A DNA stretch of 64,000 nucleotides from NCBI GenBank assembly GCA_023653785.1, contig JAMKCH010041237.1, forward strand, positions 1-64,000, written 5' to 3'. Numbering within the stretch: position 1 is the stretch's first letter; each line of letters opens with the position of its first letter. The notes beneath the pieces are model-generated. The model did no database searches, had not been told where the DNA came from, and saw only the letters and a list, made by a program, of their open reading frames with translations. This DNA comes from Ophioderma brevispina. Lineage: Eukaryota > Echinodermata > Ophiuroidea > Amphilepidida > Ophiodermatidae. The position numbers were made by a program, and so were the translations under genes. Of this stretch, positions 33,436 through 45,050 are shown in pieces.

Positions 33436-35027
33436 TATAAGGGAATATCACTAAATATTACCAAATAATATTACAGGTCATTGGAGTTTCCTTCAAAGCA
33501 AAACACAAGTTTCATGCTTCATTTTTGTAGCACAGGCATTTAATGAAGCCGCCGTTTATTATTTCCCTATAATTTTGCCACAAGCCGTGAATTTCACTCA
33601 TACCCTTTGTGTGCTCACTGAAGTTTGCAAGGGGGGGGGGGGGGGGGGGGATGAGGCTTGTGGTGGCACACACTGGCTGAAGTCATGTGATTATATTTCT
33701 GTTGGCTTCTTCTTTATTGGTATTTGGCGTGCGCATTGCAAATATAGCACAGGGAATAACGGTTGGCATCTTCCATGATTGTTGTACATCTTGTAAAATT
33801 GTCAAAACACCTGGTTTCTTTTACAAGGAATACTCCATAGACCATGAAACCATTTGGTACATCCTTAGTTATGGATATTTCAATTAAATAATGTGCTTAC
33901 AGGTTCATGCCAATGAATTCCTTTTAACTCACTGAGGATTATTATTTTTCTATAGTATCCCTGAATCACTCATTACTGATATAACATGACATACCCCTCT
34001 TATTAACAATTAATATATACCTTATATACATCTGTATGAACACTAAAAGCTTTTATAACCGTGTCTCTTTACACTGGGCAAAATTTGTCAACTAATTCAG
34101 TTTTTCTATGAATGACTAAGGATTAGCATATTTTTAATTTTGTTGTAGCTGTTCACACTTACCCAACACCGATTTTGAATTCTCATTTAGAAAACTGAAT
34201 TCGTGAAGATAAAAACTGAATTCTGACCCCTTTGCATCACAAATGCTCATTTTGTGCGGTATACATGGTGGATGTTCACTGTATGAACGACTTATTCTCT
34301 TATATGCGAATGAGAATAGCATTGTCGCCGTTATTTGTAATTATTAAATACACCAGAATTTTGTTATTAAAACTCTATGAAAAGCGAGTCTTGTGCCACA
34401 TTCGTCAACATATTAGTTTTGAGATCATCTCATCATCTGCCTTTTACGACTGTATTATGAATATCAAATATTTTCTTACCTGAAGTGTAGGAAATTATTC
34501 CCATTATCAGCAAGATTGGTATTATGAAAAGAAAAGAGAGAGACAAAAATTAAGTAAGAGATAACAAGATTGTCTGTACATACATCCTAGGCATTTCAAA
34601 GTACATTTTAAGAAATTGAGTAGTAAGGATATTTTCATGGCATTTCTATCTTCGTGCTTTTCGCAAGCCAAAACTAAACCTGCGAATTTAAAAGCAGAAA
34701 ATTTTTTTCCTATAGGGTTGAATTGGACAGGTGTCAAAATTTGAATAAAAACAAATGTCAAAATACTCTAACCTTTAAAAAATGCTTTTAAAACTTCATG
34801 GCCACCGGAAATATTCTGATATACGATATTATAAACCTGTCATGTTTGAGTAGTGTTGACAAAAAGCTGATTGTTATCTATTTTAATGAAATTGTTAAAA
34901 CACCAAAAACTAATGACTGTGGTTATTGTAAGTCAATTAACCAATAGTCATAATTTGTGGTGAATATAGGAGTGAAATTCTAATCCAACCCCCTTTACAA
35001 CATGTTAACCACAACCTACCACCCTGA
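33436..35027. other. unrecognised stretch with a G20 run
   Basis: A run of 20 G at 33,631-33,650. Frames on both strands between 34,134 and 34,761 lack known motifs. Nothing else recognised. Confidence 0.45.
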
Positions 35028-37035
35028 CGTCCCACCGGCAAAAACCAGCAATCGGAGTTACTTCAGTTGCCCGGCATTTCTGCTGGTTCCACCAAGGACG
35101 TGGGAGAGATTTCACTTTTTAGCATGTTGTGAGTTGCTGGTAGGACGTTTTTCCCCTCAGGACACCCATTGCTGTGGCATTGCCACGGAGCTGTTTTCCC
35201 ATCAGAAGATCACCGAAAGGGACTGCTGCAGATTGCCGATGAGAAGTCCCCGTAGCTTTTCAGGTAGTTTCGTGACACCATCTTTGTATCCCCCATGCAC
35301 TATTTTCACAATTACTTCTGCGGTGTCTTCTCAAAATGTTATGTTGGACATTCAGAATTTGGCAGATGTGTCAAGGTCAATTTTGGCAAACCCTGAAGGC
35401 AAAAAAAAAAAGACATTGCTTTGCAGGCCATCAGGAGATGGACAGAAAACCAAACTGCTGCGAGTGTTGGGTGACGTTTTCCCCTCAGGAGAGCCATTGC
35501 TGCCTATTGATAGGTTAAAACCAGAGATTTGTTTGAGGTAACAGTTGGGGGGTGGGGGGGTGAGGGCTGTTGATCCAGGATTAAACTTGCACTCCCTTTC
35601 CAGAATATTAACCTTACATTTTGTATTATGCCCCAACTTTTCTTTGACTTGACAACAATACCAAACGTATATTTTTTTACTTTCCCTTTCATAATTTTGC
35701 GCAACAATCCAAGCAAAAAACATGGCAACATTTTACCATGTTGCAAAAACTGCAACTCTGAAAGTAGATGCTAAAGAGGGTATTATACACAGGTTAAAAA
35801 GTTAAATCAGGGCGATTCACTTCTTCGGGCCCTTTCGGAGAGCTGAAACAGTACAAATCATTACATAGACAATCCATATCATCCCATGGACCACTTAATC
35901 CATAGTCATGGACATCTAAATTGCATGGGACTCATAAATTAGTCCTTGCTTGGAGAAGGAACAGAAAAGCAATGCATCATCACCACGGTCAATGTACTTT
36001 CGTGTATAAATATTTCAAACCCAGGGAAGGTTTTACAACTGAACCCCCGCACTTTGTACTCAAAAGCAGATGAGTTGTGCTCCGACTGAGGCCACACATT
36101 GTTACTCAGAAGGAATTAAGTATACTCTGAATCAAGCAGTTAAACTACCTAGCATGTCTAGGACTAGGCTAAAAGAAGACAAATTTTGCTCTGCCTCAAA
36201 ACAGGGAAAGTTGTGGTCACAAAGCACGTAAACAGGCAAGTTGTGTTCAGAATGAACACCATTGTGCTCAGAAGCCATTGTGTTCTTAACCCCTCCCCCT
36301 GCCCCCAGGTGACTAAATAAGCCACTCAGAGACAAGGTAGGAAAAGCACAAAGCTTGTTTATATAGATATACCCAAGGTCTATTTTGATGGTTACTCAAG
36401 AGGTTTTATTATGTTACATCATGTAACTAAATAAAGCAGGTTTTGGACAGCCCATCTAGCAAAGCCCCAAGGGCTGGGACCTTGATGGGAAAGCATGGGT
36501 CAACATCAAAGACCAGAACTGGCGTTGGGTCGTGCGGGGAACTTTCTTCGCGGGATCGGAGTGGAACCTTCGCGGACTGCGGTTGTGGAGGGCCAAGGGC
36601 AGTTAGCCACATCATGGATGACTGTGAGGTCTACAAGTCCCCAGGGGGAATTCCAGCCTGATCAGCCTGGATGATGGAACTGTCAGCTGGTTAAAGGTTC
36701 GGATCTTCCACTGTGATTTTGGACTGCACGAACACAGACACGAACGATGCTTCATAACCAATCATGATAGATGTGTCAAGGTCAAATTTGCAAACCTGGA
36801 AGTAAAGTGTACTTTACGGCCATTGGCTTCGCATTGCCACTGCATGAAAACCAATTGCTGGGAGTTGCCACTGAGTTCTTTCCCCTAAGGAGAACCCATT
36901 GCTGCCTATTGCTAGTGAGACTACAATGCTATTTCCGATATTTTGTTTCCGCTGAAGGGAAAATGGCTCATCGGCAATGCAAAGCAATGCAGAGCTCAAT
37001 TGCGCCCTATTGCCGGTGGACTTCAGGAGATATTT
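35028..37035. repeat. composite repeat with ~160-bp direct repeats
   Basis: Segments 35,360-35,520 and 36,770-36,930 are direct repeats (AGATGTGTCAAGGTCAA, GCAAACC, CCCCT.AGGAGA, CCATTGCTGCCTATTG). A third partial copy is near 35,140-35,175 (CCCCTCAGGACACCCATTGC). CCACCGGCAA at 35,035 and TTGCCGGTGG at 37,012 are inverted, so the whole block may be one ~2 kb TIR element. A 180-codon frame (35,002-35,541) follows the repeats and shows no known domain, so I do not call it a gene. Confidence 0.6.
36462..36705 (+). pseudogene. non-LTR retrotransposon ORF2 C-terminal relic (CR1/Jockey-like)
   Basis: Three frames together give the familiar end of a LINE reverse-transcriptase polyprotein. 36,462-36,509 encodes PKGWDLDGKAWVNIK, 36,512-36,658 encodes TRTGVGSCGEL, then DCGCGGP, SHIMDDC and SPGGI, and after a stop/frameshift 36,661-36,705 encodes SLDDGTVSWLK. 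The pattern RTG..C, CxCG..(x)H(x)4C, GG(L/I), and a final DD..WL is typical of the region after the RT thumb in Jockey/CR1-type LINEs. Two frameshifts and no RT catalytic core make this a dead fragment. It sits between the ~160-bp direct repeats. Confidence 0.75.
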
Positions 37036-38429
37036 TTGTAGTGCCTTCATTGCCGTTTGGACGTGGTGTCTGGGGCGACCCCCTGACGTGTTAGGGCTAA
37101 CCAATGGATGAACATTTTACGAAGTCACTCCAAATTTTGCCATCATAAATTGAGACAAATGAAGCAGACATATTCTGTCACAATTATGATTTCAAATAAA
37201 TAGTAATTGATCACGCCAGCAACTTCACTCTCTTGGTATTTTGCACCTAGGTCACTGACTGTGTATTGTTGTATGCACATTACAATAATCTGTCCCTGAC
37301 ACAAATTAAGTTGATCACATAAAAAAAAACAATGGTACAGTGTTGTTCCCTGAACCATTCACAAGGGGAAAAAAGAAAATGCTAATTTTAAAATCATACC
37401 GCCGGCTGAAATATGTATCTAGAAGACGAATGAGGTTTACTTCTGGACAGGGGCTGTTGACTTCAGCTTGAATAATGTATGTGAGCACTTACAGGCTGCA
37501 GGGGAGGATGTGAACCTTCTGCACATCGAAGATAGCCCGCCTTACCACCTCTAGGGTAGGATGTTAGCCTTTTGCACACTGAAGTTATTTCATTGCTTTT
37601 AAAGTCCAGCATTTTCTGAAATAAGGCGAGATTGGACTCCCATCTTTCCTAATTACACAGCATTATTAACACACCAAATACTGAAAAGGGAATATTTCTA
37701 AACAAGAACCAACATGCCCATTCTTGTGTAAAATCTCTGCAGAGGATAATCCTGATTAATGGAACAGCATAGTTTTTCACAGCTCCCATCAATGTCTCAG
37801 GCAGGTTAATGTTCTTTAGTAAGTGTGTGTGTGTCTGTGTACAGAATAAAGGCATCATAGTATTGGGGCGCACACCACTAAATAAATGCTCCACTGAAAT
37901 ACCATTACCAACACATCGTGCCCTCTGATTTGCACCCTGCATGACATTATTTTGAATATTTTGAATCAATTTCCCTATAGCTCACAACTGAAACGTCAAA
38001 GAAGTGCAATGTTGATATAATATAGTATAAATTTTAAGAAAAGGGGCATTGTTAGAACAGCGAATCACTATGAGCAAAACATGTACACCTCATAGCCAGC
38101 CACTTTCGACCAGGGCACAGGATCAATTTCAAAAATTTGTGCTAATCTAAGCCATGGTCTAGCTATACTTTTCTCTTTTATTATAATCTACCACCCTCAC
38201 TGGAAACCGGCCCACAAAGGACTGCAAAATATTTCCCACTAATCTTTTTTATATTGACCCGAACTACCTACCATTCACAATAAAAAACGTGGAGTGATTT
38301 AGTGTTGTATGCACTTTATTCCACTAGAGGACAGCTTGTCATCCATTAATATTGACAAATAAAGTGCATCATAGTGGACCAATTTAACACTATGATTCAA
38401 AAGATATATTTTTACAATGACAAATAGCG
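37036..38429. other. mostly unrecognised
   Basis: Two imperfect ~33-base repeats: GGGGAGGATGTGAACCTTCT.. at 37,502 and TAGGGTAGGATGTTAGCCTT.. at 37,553, each ending GCACA(T/C)(C/T)GAAG. A minus-strand frame at 37,649-37,969 has no recognised motif. Confidence 0.4.
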
Positions 38430-39650
38430 AATTTCGCGGTTCTCGGCTTTCGCGGCTCGCTATATCAAAGAATATAAGCTGTGGGCCCGCCCCATGAACC
38501 TTTGACCTGGCACACGTGACCTTTGATCTCATAAGACATATGAGGGATTACATGGTGCACCTATGACAAAAGTTTGGTTCAATTGAAATTAAGTTCAATT
38601 TAGATCAATTTACATTTTTGCCCATTTTTCAACTTGACCTCACATGACCTTGACCTTTAACAACCTTTGATCCTCGTCACATATGGAGGGACCCATTGTG
38701 CGACCTATGACCCAGTCTCTTTCGGCACTCGCACTAGTAAAACATTTCCGTTACTGGTCACCGTAAAACATCGGTACATAAAACCGTCGTTGTGGCGCTT
38801 CGCTTTGGCTTTCACGCATTGCAGCACTCAGGTCACAATTCCTGTTTTTCGTATCGGGGGTCCAGTTAATGTCACTCGGACAAGTAACAAACAAAGTTTC
38901 GTTACCAACCCCAAGTGAATATACAGCGTTACCAGCCCAGGTAACCCATTTTTGTGTTACTACGTATAAGTGACAGTCATATTTGTCAGTCCAGAGCCCC
39001 TCGCTTAACCCCGGCGTCGTGGCTACACATGGTCCATCGGGAAGAAAGAAAGACGTTCACAGTGTAGTTTAGACATTATTTTACACTAAAAAATTGTCAA
39101 TATCATGCGATTGAAGCAAACGGGGATCGTAAGCCTTTAAAGTTGGCCTCAAACTTTCCACAAAAAAGTTCCGATATTTTGCAGAGTCGCAACAGCTGAT
39201 TCCGATTGTATTCGGCCATCTTTGATTTCTCTTGCTTATAAAGCATGCGGGGGACGGGAAGGGCGAGTAAGTAAGAGAGCGTAAGATTACTAGTCTCTTA
39301 CACATAAATAAACTGCGACAAACGGTTATTATTTCCGGTATAATGCGATATCGTAGAATATTGCAGCGGTTAGTGATGACGTCATATTTTTACCGATGTG
39401 TTACGGCGACAAGTAACGGACATGTGTTATTAGTGCGAGTCGAGTGCATGAGAGAGGAGACTGATGACAGAAGTTTGGTTCAATGAAGTGAAAACTTTTC
39501 AATCGTTGAGGTCAAATGTTTTAAAAAAAACTTAACAATTTTGACACCCACAACATCATACAAACAACAAACACCACACACACACATACATACACACGCA
39601 CAAGGCTGTGCTAAGTGGTCCGCAGCTATCAGCTGGCGGCCCCAAAAAAA
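38430..39650 (+). repeat. TGACC-rich dispersed repeat, split by an insertion
   Basis: The left part 38,430-38,711 matches 2652-2925 (GGTTCTCGGCTTTCGCG, AAGAATATAAGCTGTGGGC, GTGCACCTATGAC). The right part 39,464-39,650 continues exactly where the left part stops (ATGACAGAAGTTTGGTT, CA tract, GTGCTAAGTGGT, GCTGGCGGCCCC). The 752 bases between are a separate transposon. The copy therefore dates the insertion as later. Confidence 0.85.
38712..39463. mobile_element. 752-bp TIR transposon inserted in the TGACC repeat
   Basis: Ends CAGTCTC / GAGACTG with long internal arm similarity over about 75 bases (CACTCGCACTAGTAAAACAT, TCCGTTACT, GTCACCGTAAAACATCGGTA at left; the right arm reads the inverse with few changes). 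ATGAC is present on both sides (38,707-38,711; 39,464-39,468), while the uninterrupted repeat at 2652-3090 has it once. Non-coding. A duplication of about five bases does not fit TA or TTAA families; superfamily undecided. Confidence 0.85.
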
Positions 39651-39836
39651 ATCATTTAACAAAATTTTCCCCTTATTACAAATCGCATGTACAAACGTGC
39701 CTGTTCCCAAATGAACCACCTAATTGTAGTTGCAACTAGGCCATATCGCAAACCTGTTACCATGTGGTCATGAAAGCAATATTTTGGCAGGTAGTAGAAA
39801 CCTGTTTTTAATAAAATGGTGTTTGCTATTCATTAC

Positions 39837-40049
39837 CGTGGCGGATTTTAAGATTCAGGCAGTGTCGACAGCTGCTGACAGGGCCCCTAAATATTGCTCT
39901 CAGGGCCCTCAGACACCTCTAAAATAGTGCTCTCAGGGCCCTCAGACACCTCCCTAGTCACACTAAAGTGCGACATTGCGTCGCTTCGCGGCACAAGAGG
40001 GCCCCACCTTAAGCTGCTGACAGGGCCCTTTTCCTTAAATCCGCCGCTG
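39837..40049. mobile_element. TIR element with GGCGGATTTTAAG ends
   Basis: GTGGCGGATTTTAAG at left is inverted as CTTAAATCCGCCGC at right. GACAGCTGCTGACAGGGCCC near the left recurs directly near the right (AGCTGCTGACAGGGCCC). A 33-base direct duplication (TGCTCTCAGGGCCCTCAGAC..) starts at 39,895 and 39,928. Non-coding. Confidence 0.7.
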
Positions 40050-40221
40050 TATCATACCAGTGGCTGAACTATGTCATTTGAAGTCATATGAATTTTAGAA
40101 CATGTTTGATCTTTCAACCTGTGTTGTGGAAGTCTTTATCATAAACTGATAGCTTGCTATCTACTGATGACAGAAAGTTGAAATTTACCATTTTTTTTTA
40201 TTATTTTTATCTTAACCGTAA

Positions 40222-40568
40222 AGGCTGACTCAGATTTCCCGATGAGGGCGCACTCAAACAAATTGTGTTTTTTGTATGTACATAATTGCTTATCCATATA
40301 CTAATCATTGTGTGAAATAACTAATCTCAAATCGAAGTCCTTCATATAGAAAATCAAACTTTGTTATAAAATTCCAGATCCAGAATTTTTGTTATACATG
40401 GTACCCTATGGCACTGTTATACTGAGCATAAATGCTTACTGCATGAAAACGGAAAGTCCGATTCATCTCTAACTTTGGAATTAAGCATTTTAGGTGACTA
40501 TCTTTAGTTCTAGATGACTATTTTTAATTACTACACAAAAAACATATTTCAAAATCTCTGAGTCAGCC
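40222..40568. mobile_element. TTAA-type element T4
   Basis: AGGCTGACTCAGATTT at left is inverted as AAATCTCTGAGTCAGCCT at right. The right flank is TTAA (40,569-40,572), the left flank reads GTAA, probably a decayed TTAA. About 347 bp, non-coding. Confidence 0.75.
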
Positions 40569-41221
40569 TTTAATGAAATTATAAGGTGGATGGGAGTGGA
40601 GGAGAGGTGAGGCATGAGTGGATCTTAAGATTGAAAACAAGGCACACTCATCATATTAACCCGATGCGTAAAATATGTCCCCACCGAATATTGTGATCAC
40701 TAAAAAGTGACAACGTAAACTACACCAGCACCCCACCCCCCCAATTCAGGTCTAGACAGATAGGTTTAATATTTTTATTTTTATCGCAGAAATTCCAGGG
40801 TTAATATTTTCTCATAGACGGACATGGACGGACATATGGACAGAGCCCATTTTGCAGGGGAAAAATAGCGTAACCATAGGCATCCTAGCTGAAAAAGAGA
40901 AGTTGAAATTGACCAAAATGAAAAATACAAAATATAAACACCCACCGGGGTAAATGGTATAGGTAGGTAAGTATGGAGAAGCAGATCTTGAGATTAACAA
41001 AATATGGAAGCAGCTTGGGTAGGAGTAGATCTAGAGATCGACAAAATATAGAAACTTGTATTCAAGAGTCCTTTAACTGAAACCCTCAGCATCTGCTATC
41101 TACTGAAGATGAGAAGTTTAAATTTACCAAAGTGGCAAAAATAAAATCCAAGCCGACTTGAGTACTACCTGCCGATTGGTCAAATGGCACTTACATGATT
41201 TAATGAGCCAATCGGCAACAT
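40569..41221. other. unrecognised stretch with tandem GGACGGACATGG words
   Basis: ACGGACATGGACGGACATATGGACAGA at about 40,818 is a short tandem pattern. CTATCTACTGAAGATGAGAAGTTTAAATTTACC near 41,097 resembles CTATCTACTGATGACAGAAAGTTGAAATTTACC near 40,158, so a small repeat may be shared. No gene. Confidence 0.4.
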
Positions 41222-41330
41222 GGTAAGAATGGTGGTGGGGCTGACGATGCAAGAGCTTAATATTTGAAGGTTGTATTTTGCACTGGTTATTGATTATAAT
41301 GACGTAATCTAGCCATCATAATACTACTTC
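41222..41330 (+). repeat. dispersed repeat E, copy 2
   Basis: Counterpart of 10,925-11,050; see that entry for shared words. GCCGATTGGTCAAATGGCA at 41,171 and GAGCCAATCGGCAACATGG just before this copy form a small inverted pair. Confidence 0.65.
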
Positions 41331-41392
41331 AGGTGCGCTGCATGTATCCTCAGTGGGTTAAACTATACTGGTGGGTTGGGATCAGAGGGTGT

Positions 41393-41914
41393 TTTTGACC
41401 AATCCCATCATGCAGTGCATGTACCTATATTGTCCTGTGCAATACACATGTCAGTACACAAGGAATAAAAGTTTAAGAACCACACGTACATTTCACGATC
41501 ATGCAAAATTCCCTTAGTACTACTAAGGCTTTGTAGGCTAAAATGAGGTGTAAAGGCTGGGGTCCAGTGGCAGTAACCAGACCTTTACAAATGGGGGGGG
41601 CTGAGAGGGGTGCCAAGATTTTTTTTGAGGGCAAAGTTGGGTCCTTCTTCTTCTCTCTCCATAGCAACACTGTACAAAAGGTCAGTTCTTGGGGGGGCGT
41701 AAGGGGGGCAAGGGTTTGTTTTGGGGTCTCTCTCGCCCCCCTGCCCCCCCGCTTGTTACGGTCCACTTCTGGTGTCCTAAGGTACCTTCTTTTTTTCCCA
41801 TGTAAGAGGTACCCCCTAATGGTGTTACGAATAGATTTTATCCAGATCACATGACCTAATTGAGTGAATTTCCCAAAACAGATGCATTGTGGGATTGACT
41901 CAATACATCCCCTG
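41393..41914 (-). mobile_element. MITE family M, copy with nested insertion and 9-bp duplication
   Basis: In reverse orientation it aligns with 46,589-46,893: TTGAGTCAATCCCACAATGCAT, GGGAAATTCAC, AGGTCATGTGATC, CATGATCGTGA, GTGGTTCTTAAACTTTT. GGTTGGGAT flanks it directly at 41,384-41,392 and 41,915-41,923, a perfect 9-bp target duplication, as in Mutator-like elements. The element is expanded to 522 bp by a nested TIR insert. Confidence 0.85.
41559..41774. mobile_element. G-rich TIR element nested in MITE M
   Basis: GGGTCCAGTGGCAGTAACCAG at left and CTTGTTACGGTCCACTTCTGG at right are inverted. The interior holds a G8 run (41,592) and C-rich runs to 41,752. Sister copies of family M lack this segment, so it was inserted later; the insertion limits are uncertain by up to about 50 bases on the right. 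Confidence 0.7.
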
Positions 41915-41923
41915 GGTTGGGAT

Positions 41924-42622
41924 GGAGTGGATGAGTGGGGTGGGAATGTTCAGAGAGATCTTGTTATGGATTGAGAAAAATTCCTAATTGTTTAAAGTTC
42001 TATATCTATTATTTGCTGACGTAGACCAGGCAAGCATGAAGTATATCCACATGTACGGTGCATTCGTCGCATTCTGGTTTAGTGAAGACTAATTCTATTA
42101 TTAACATGGCATTACCGGTAACTTGACACTCCAAAACACCACTAAGGAAGTCTCCTGATGAGGAATGCATTTGATGCTGTTAACAATTATTGTCAATGTG
42201 CAAGAAAAAAAAACGATTTCCATATTGTCTTAGTTTTGCCAGTTCTTTGTCTCCACGCGAAAATGATGGCATCCATTTTGTTTTTGTTCCAATTGAAAAC
42301 TGAATTTAACAAAATATTATGCAAAAAATCTCAGCAACAGCAAATGCTCATATTTTTCCACCCCTTATGCAGAGAACTCAATTTTAGCTCACCAAATCCA
42401 GCTTTAAATTCAGAAGATGCAAAAGGGGATATTTTGAATGTTATTCAGGTCGAAGAAAGTGCCAGCTGTATACAGTTTATTCACTCGTCGCATTATAATG
42501 GCAACAGAAGATATCATAGCAACCAAAGCATGGAGGGGGAATTCATGGCAACTACATGATTTTCAAACAATGTTATATGTGGAAGTACCGACCAATGAAC
42601 CTTCTTGAATGATGTGTCTATA
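41924..42622. other. unrecognised stretch
   Basis: A 133-codon frame at 42,158-42,559 has no motif I recognise and average composition; not called as a gene. Confidence 0.4.
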
Positions 42623-42624
42623 TA

Positions 42625-43076
42625 CAGGGCGAGTCAAAAAAACTTGACCCGGATTGTGTCCGCCATTTTGAGTTTTTAAATAATTTACATATAACGTATG
42701 TGGTATCATCGGAAAGTGTATTTCATTATCTTTAATTTGCTGCAAAGATAATTCCAATCGGTTAAGTATAGGCCGAGTTACATTCTTTTGAATCAAGTAG
42801 TCCGGTTTTCACCCTATCCACGGATTCCCATTTGAATGCACGGCGCCCGAATAAACAAATGTGATTCCGTGGACAGTGCAGAAAACCGACTGCTTGATTC
42901 AAACGACTGTAACTCGGTCTATACCTAACCGATGTGAATGATCTTTGCAGCAAATTAAAGATAATGAACTAAGCTTTCAGATGATAACACATATGTTTGA
43001 TATATGTTTACTTGAAAATTCAAAATGGCGGACACAATCAGAGTCGAGTTTTTTTTTCTCACCCTGTACAATCCAA
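42625..43076. mobile_element. 452-bp foldback element with ~210-bp arms
   Basis: Nearly the entire element is an inverted repeat: CAGGGCGAGTC at left versus inverted CACCCTG at right, then GATTGTGTCCGCCATTTTGA, AAAGATAAT/ATTATCTTT, TTTGCTGCAAAGAT and CCACGGATT.CCATTTG / CAAATGTGATTCCGTGG on both arms, with a loop of about 22 bases near 42,840. TA lies outside both ends. Consistent with a Tc1/mariner-type MITE able to form a long hairpin RNA. Confidence 0.9.
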
Positions 43077-43078
43077 AT

Positions 43079-44750
43079 TTGTCCAGAGTACCAAGGCAAT
43101 CCAATTCAACACATGTACCAGAGACTAAACATATACAAAGCCCACTGAACCATGCCTTCTGGTAACTAGATTACACAGTTTGTGATGGCTGCCCAATACC
43201 AATCTTCATTATTTTGTAGGAAAATATTTTTGTGTTTGCAATCTGTGTTGTCTTCCATTAGTTCCAATTCTATGAAACCTATTCAAGTACCATGCTAATA
43301 AATAGGATTTGAGCTGCATTTTTATGTCCATGCAAAGATTGCGTGTAAAAAATATCCATGAGGTCAACAGTCTGAGCATTTTAGCTAGTTTCCAAATTGT
43401 TGTGGTTAGTGAATTTTTTAGACGGCCATTTTCTGCACCTCCTTGATCAAACTTGCATAGCCAGACTACAACATCACATATATACACACAAGCAGTTTTC
43501 CTGGTGTTGTCTAGTTGCAGCACACTCCTGCCTTACACATGCACATTGTTTTGTTATTAGTCTGTGGTCTATTTGCAGCACATAATAGGGCCGATGCCAA
43601 AGTGGCCATTTTGAAGCTACTAATGAACTTGTAAATCACCCCATAAATTTGCCAAGGGAATTTGCAGGATGTTAAATTTTTACCACATATTTTTCGAAAA
43701 TATTTTTATAACCGTGCTATTTTTCAAAAGGTTGCTAAAATTTCCTGTTACGAGGGAAATTACAAACGGGACTCTCGCGGCCAACAAATTCCGAATAACC
43801 GAAATAAAAACTGAAATGGGCTGAGTTCATGTCGTAAAATTTGCAAAAAAAAATACCAGGGTGACTTCATATCTAAAGTGCATCATTTAGTCCCCGTACA
43901 ACATGATGCAAACAAAGCGCATTTAATAGACATACGGAAAATTTATTAGTGACATTCTGAAATTACTGGGCCTAGCTTTTTTTAATATGAAATATTGATT
44001 CATGTGCGCTTCCATTAAAATTCTTGGCTAACTCGGGGTGATGGGACGGTGAGCTCTGTGAAGAAGATTAATTCAGGCTTTTAATTTTAGATACTGGGCG
44101 ATTTCTTACCGGTAGCATAAGGGGCAATTATTGGAATTAATTTGACTAGTAACAACACATTATTCAGATGGAAATAATGGTTGGAACTTAGTTAATCTGT
44201 GCATTACATGCACATGAATATATGATCATTGTACTTGTACTAGGCTTAACATGTAACATGCCTGTGCAAATTCAGTGAAATGAAATGAGTATCCGTTGGC
44301 CTAATATGAAATTCATTTATGATTAATATAAGGGAAAATTTTTTTTTTAAAAAGCTGAAATTTGACAGCAAATTCCATTGCGAGGGCTCTGGGGTGCTCC
44401 ACCTTGTTGCAGGGCCAGGGGGCATTTTTTCCCCATCTTGTCCCACCACCCCCCCACAACCCCCCCCCCCCACCCCCCCCCCCTCCCAGTCCAAGAAAAA
44501 TGATTGCTTTTTTGGCAAAAATCCGCAATTTTGGCCACAATTGTGTTACAAATCTGCATATTTTGATATTCCCTCCCCCCCCCCCCGGCCCCGACCGCAT
44601 TTCACTTTTTTTCCCACTTAACTCCTAACTGCTGTATAAACACCAATATAAACAATGGGGATATTTATCCTGTCATTAAGTGCCCCTTAAATCTAACACA
44701 TTCATCATAAGTGATAATGGGTAGAGAAGAAACAAGCAGGATAACTTATA
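43079..44750. other. unrecognised stretch; C-rich block at 44,445-44,487
   Basis: No gene. C-rich runs at 44,445-44,487 and 44,573-44,586 surround ATTTTGGC/GCAATTTT words like those in 16,075-16,260 and 51,520-51,807. The long Pro- and Gly-rich frames here are artefacts of the C tracts. Confidence 0.5.
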
Positions 44751-44752
44751 TA

Positions 44753-45050
44753 TCGGGGTTGAACATTCAGAAGGACGTAACTCTGCACTGAAAGAAATAT
44801 TAAGAATTTCTGTTAATTCTGCGTAATACTGGCTTTTGAGAAATGTGATGATTTAAGATTTTATAAGCCTAAGCAAATCTATTCATTACTCAAAATTAAA
44901 CATCTCATAAAGCTATATATGGTACTGTAAGCAAAAATTCATATAAACTTAGTGAACAAAGAACAATGGTTAATTATGAACAGCAGAATTAAAGAAATTC
45001 TTCAATATATTCTTTCAGTGTGAGTTACGCTTTCTGTTTTCAACCCTCGA
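44753..45050. mobile_element. 298-bp TA-flanked MITE
   Basis: TIRs of about 65 bases: TCGGGGTTGAA..CAGAAGGACGTAACTC..ACTGAAAGAAATATT at left; the right end CAACCCTCGA with GAGTTACG and ATATTCTTTCAGT is the inverse. TA flanks both ends (44,751-44,752; 45,051-45,052). Non-coding. Confidence 0.85.

Noticed and set aside
35002..35541. 180-codon open frame, the longest in the window
   Set aside because: It runs through the repeat family at 35-37 kb, has no recognisable domain, and the paralogous repeat at 36,770 is in a different frame context.
42158..42559. 133-codon open frame
   Set aside because: No motif and no paralogous or contextual support.
44313..44628. Gly-rich and Pro-rich frames
   Set aside because: Artefacts of C/G tracts at 44,445-44,586.
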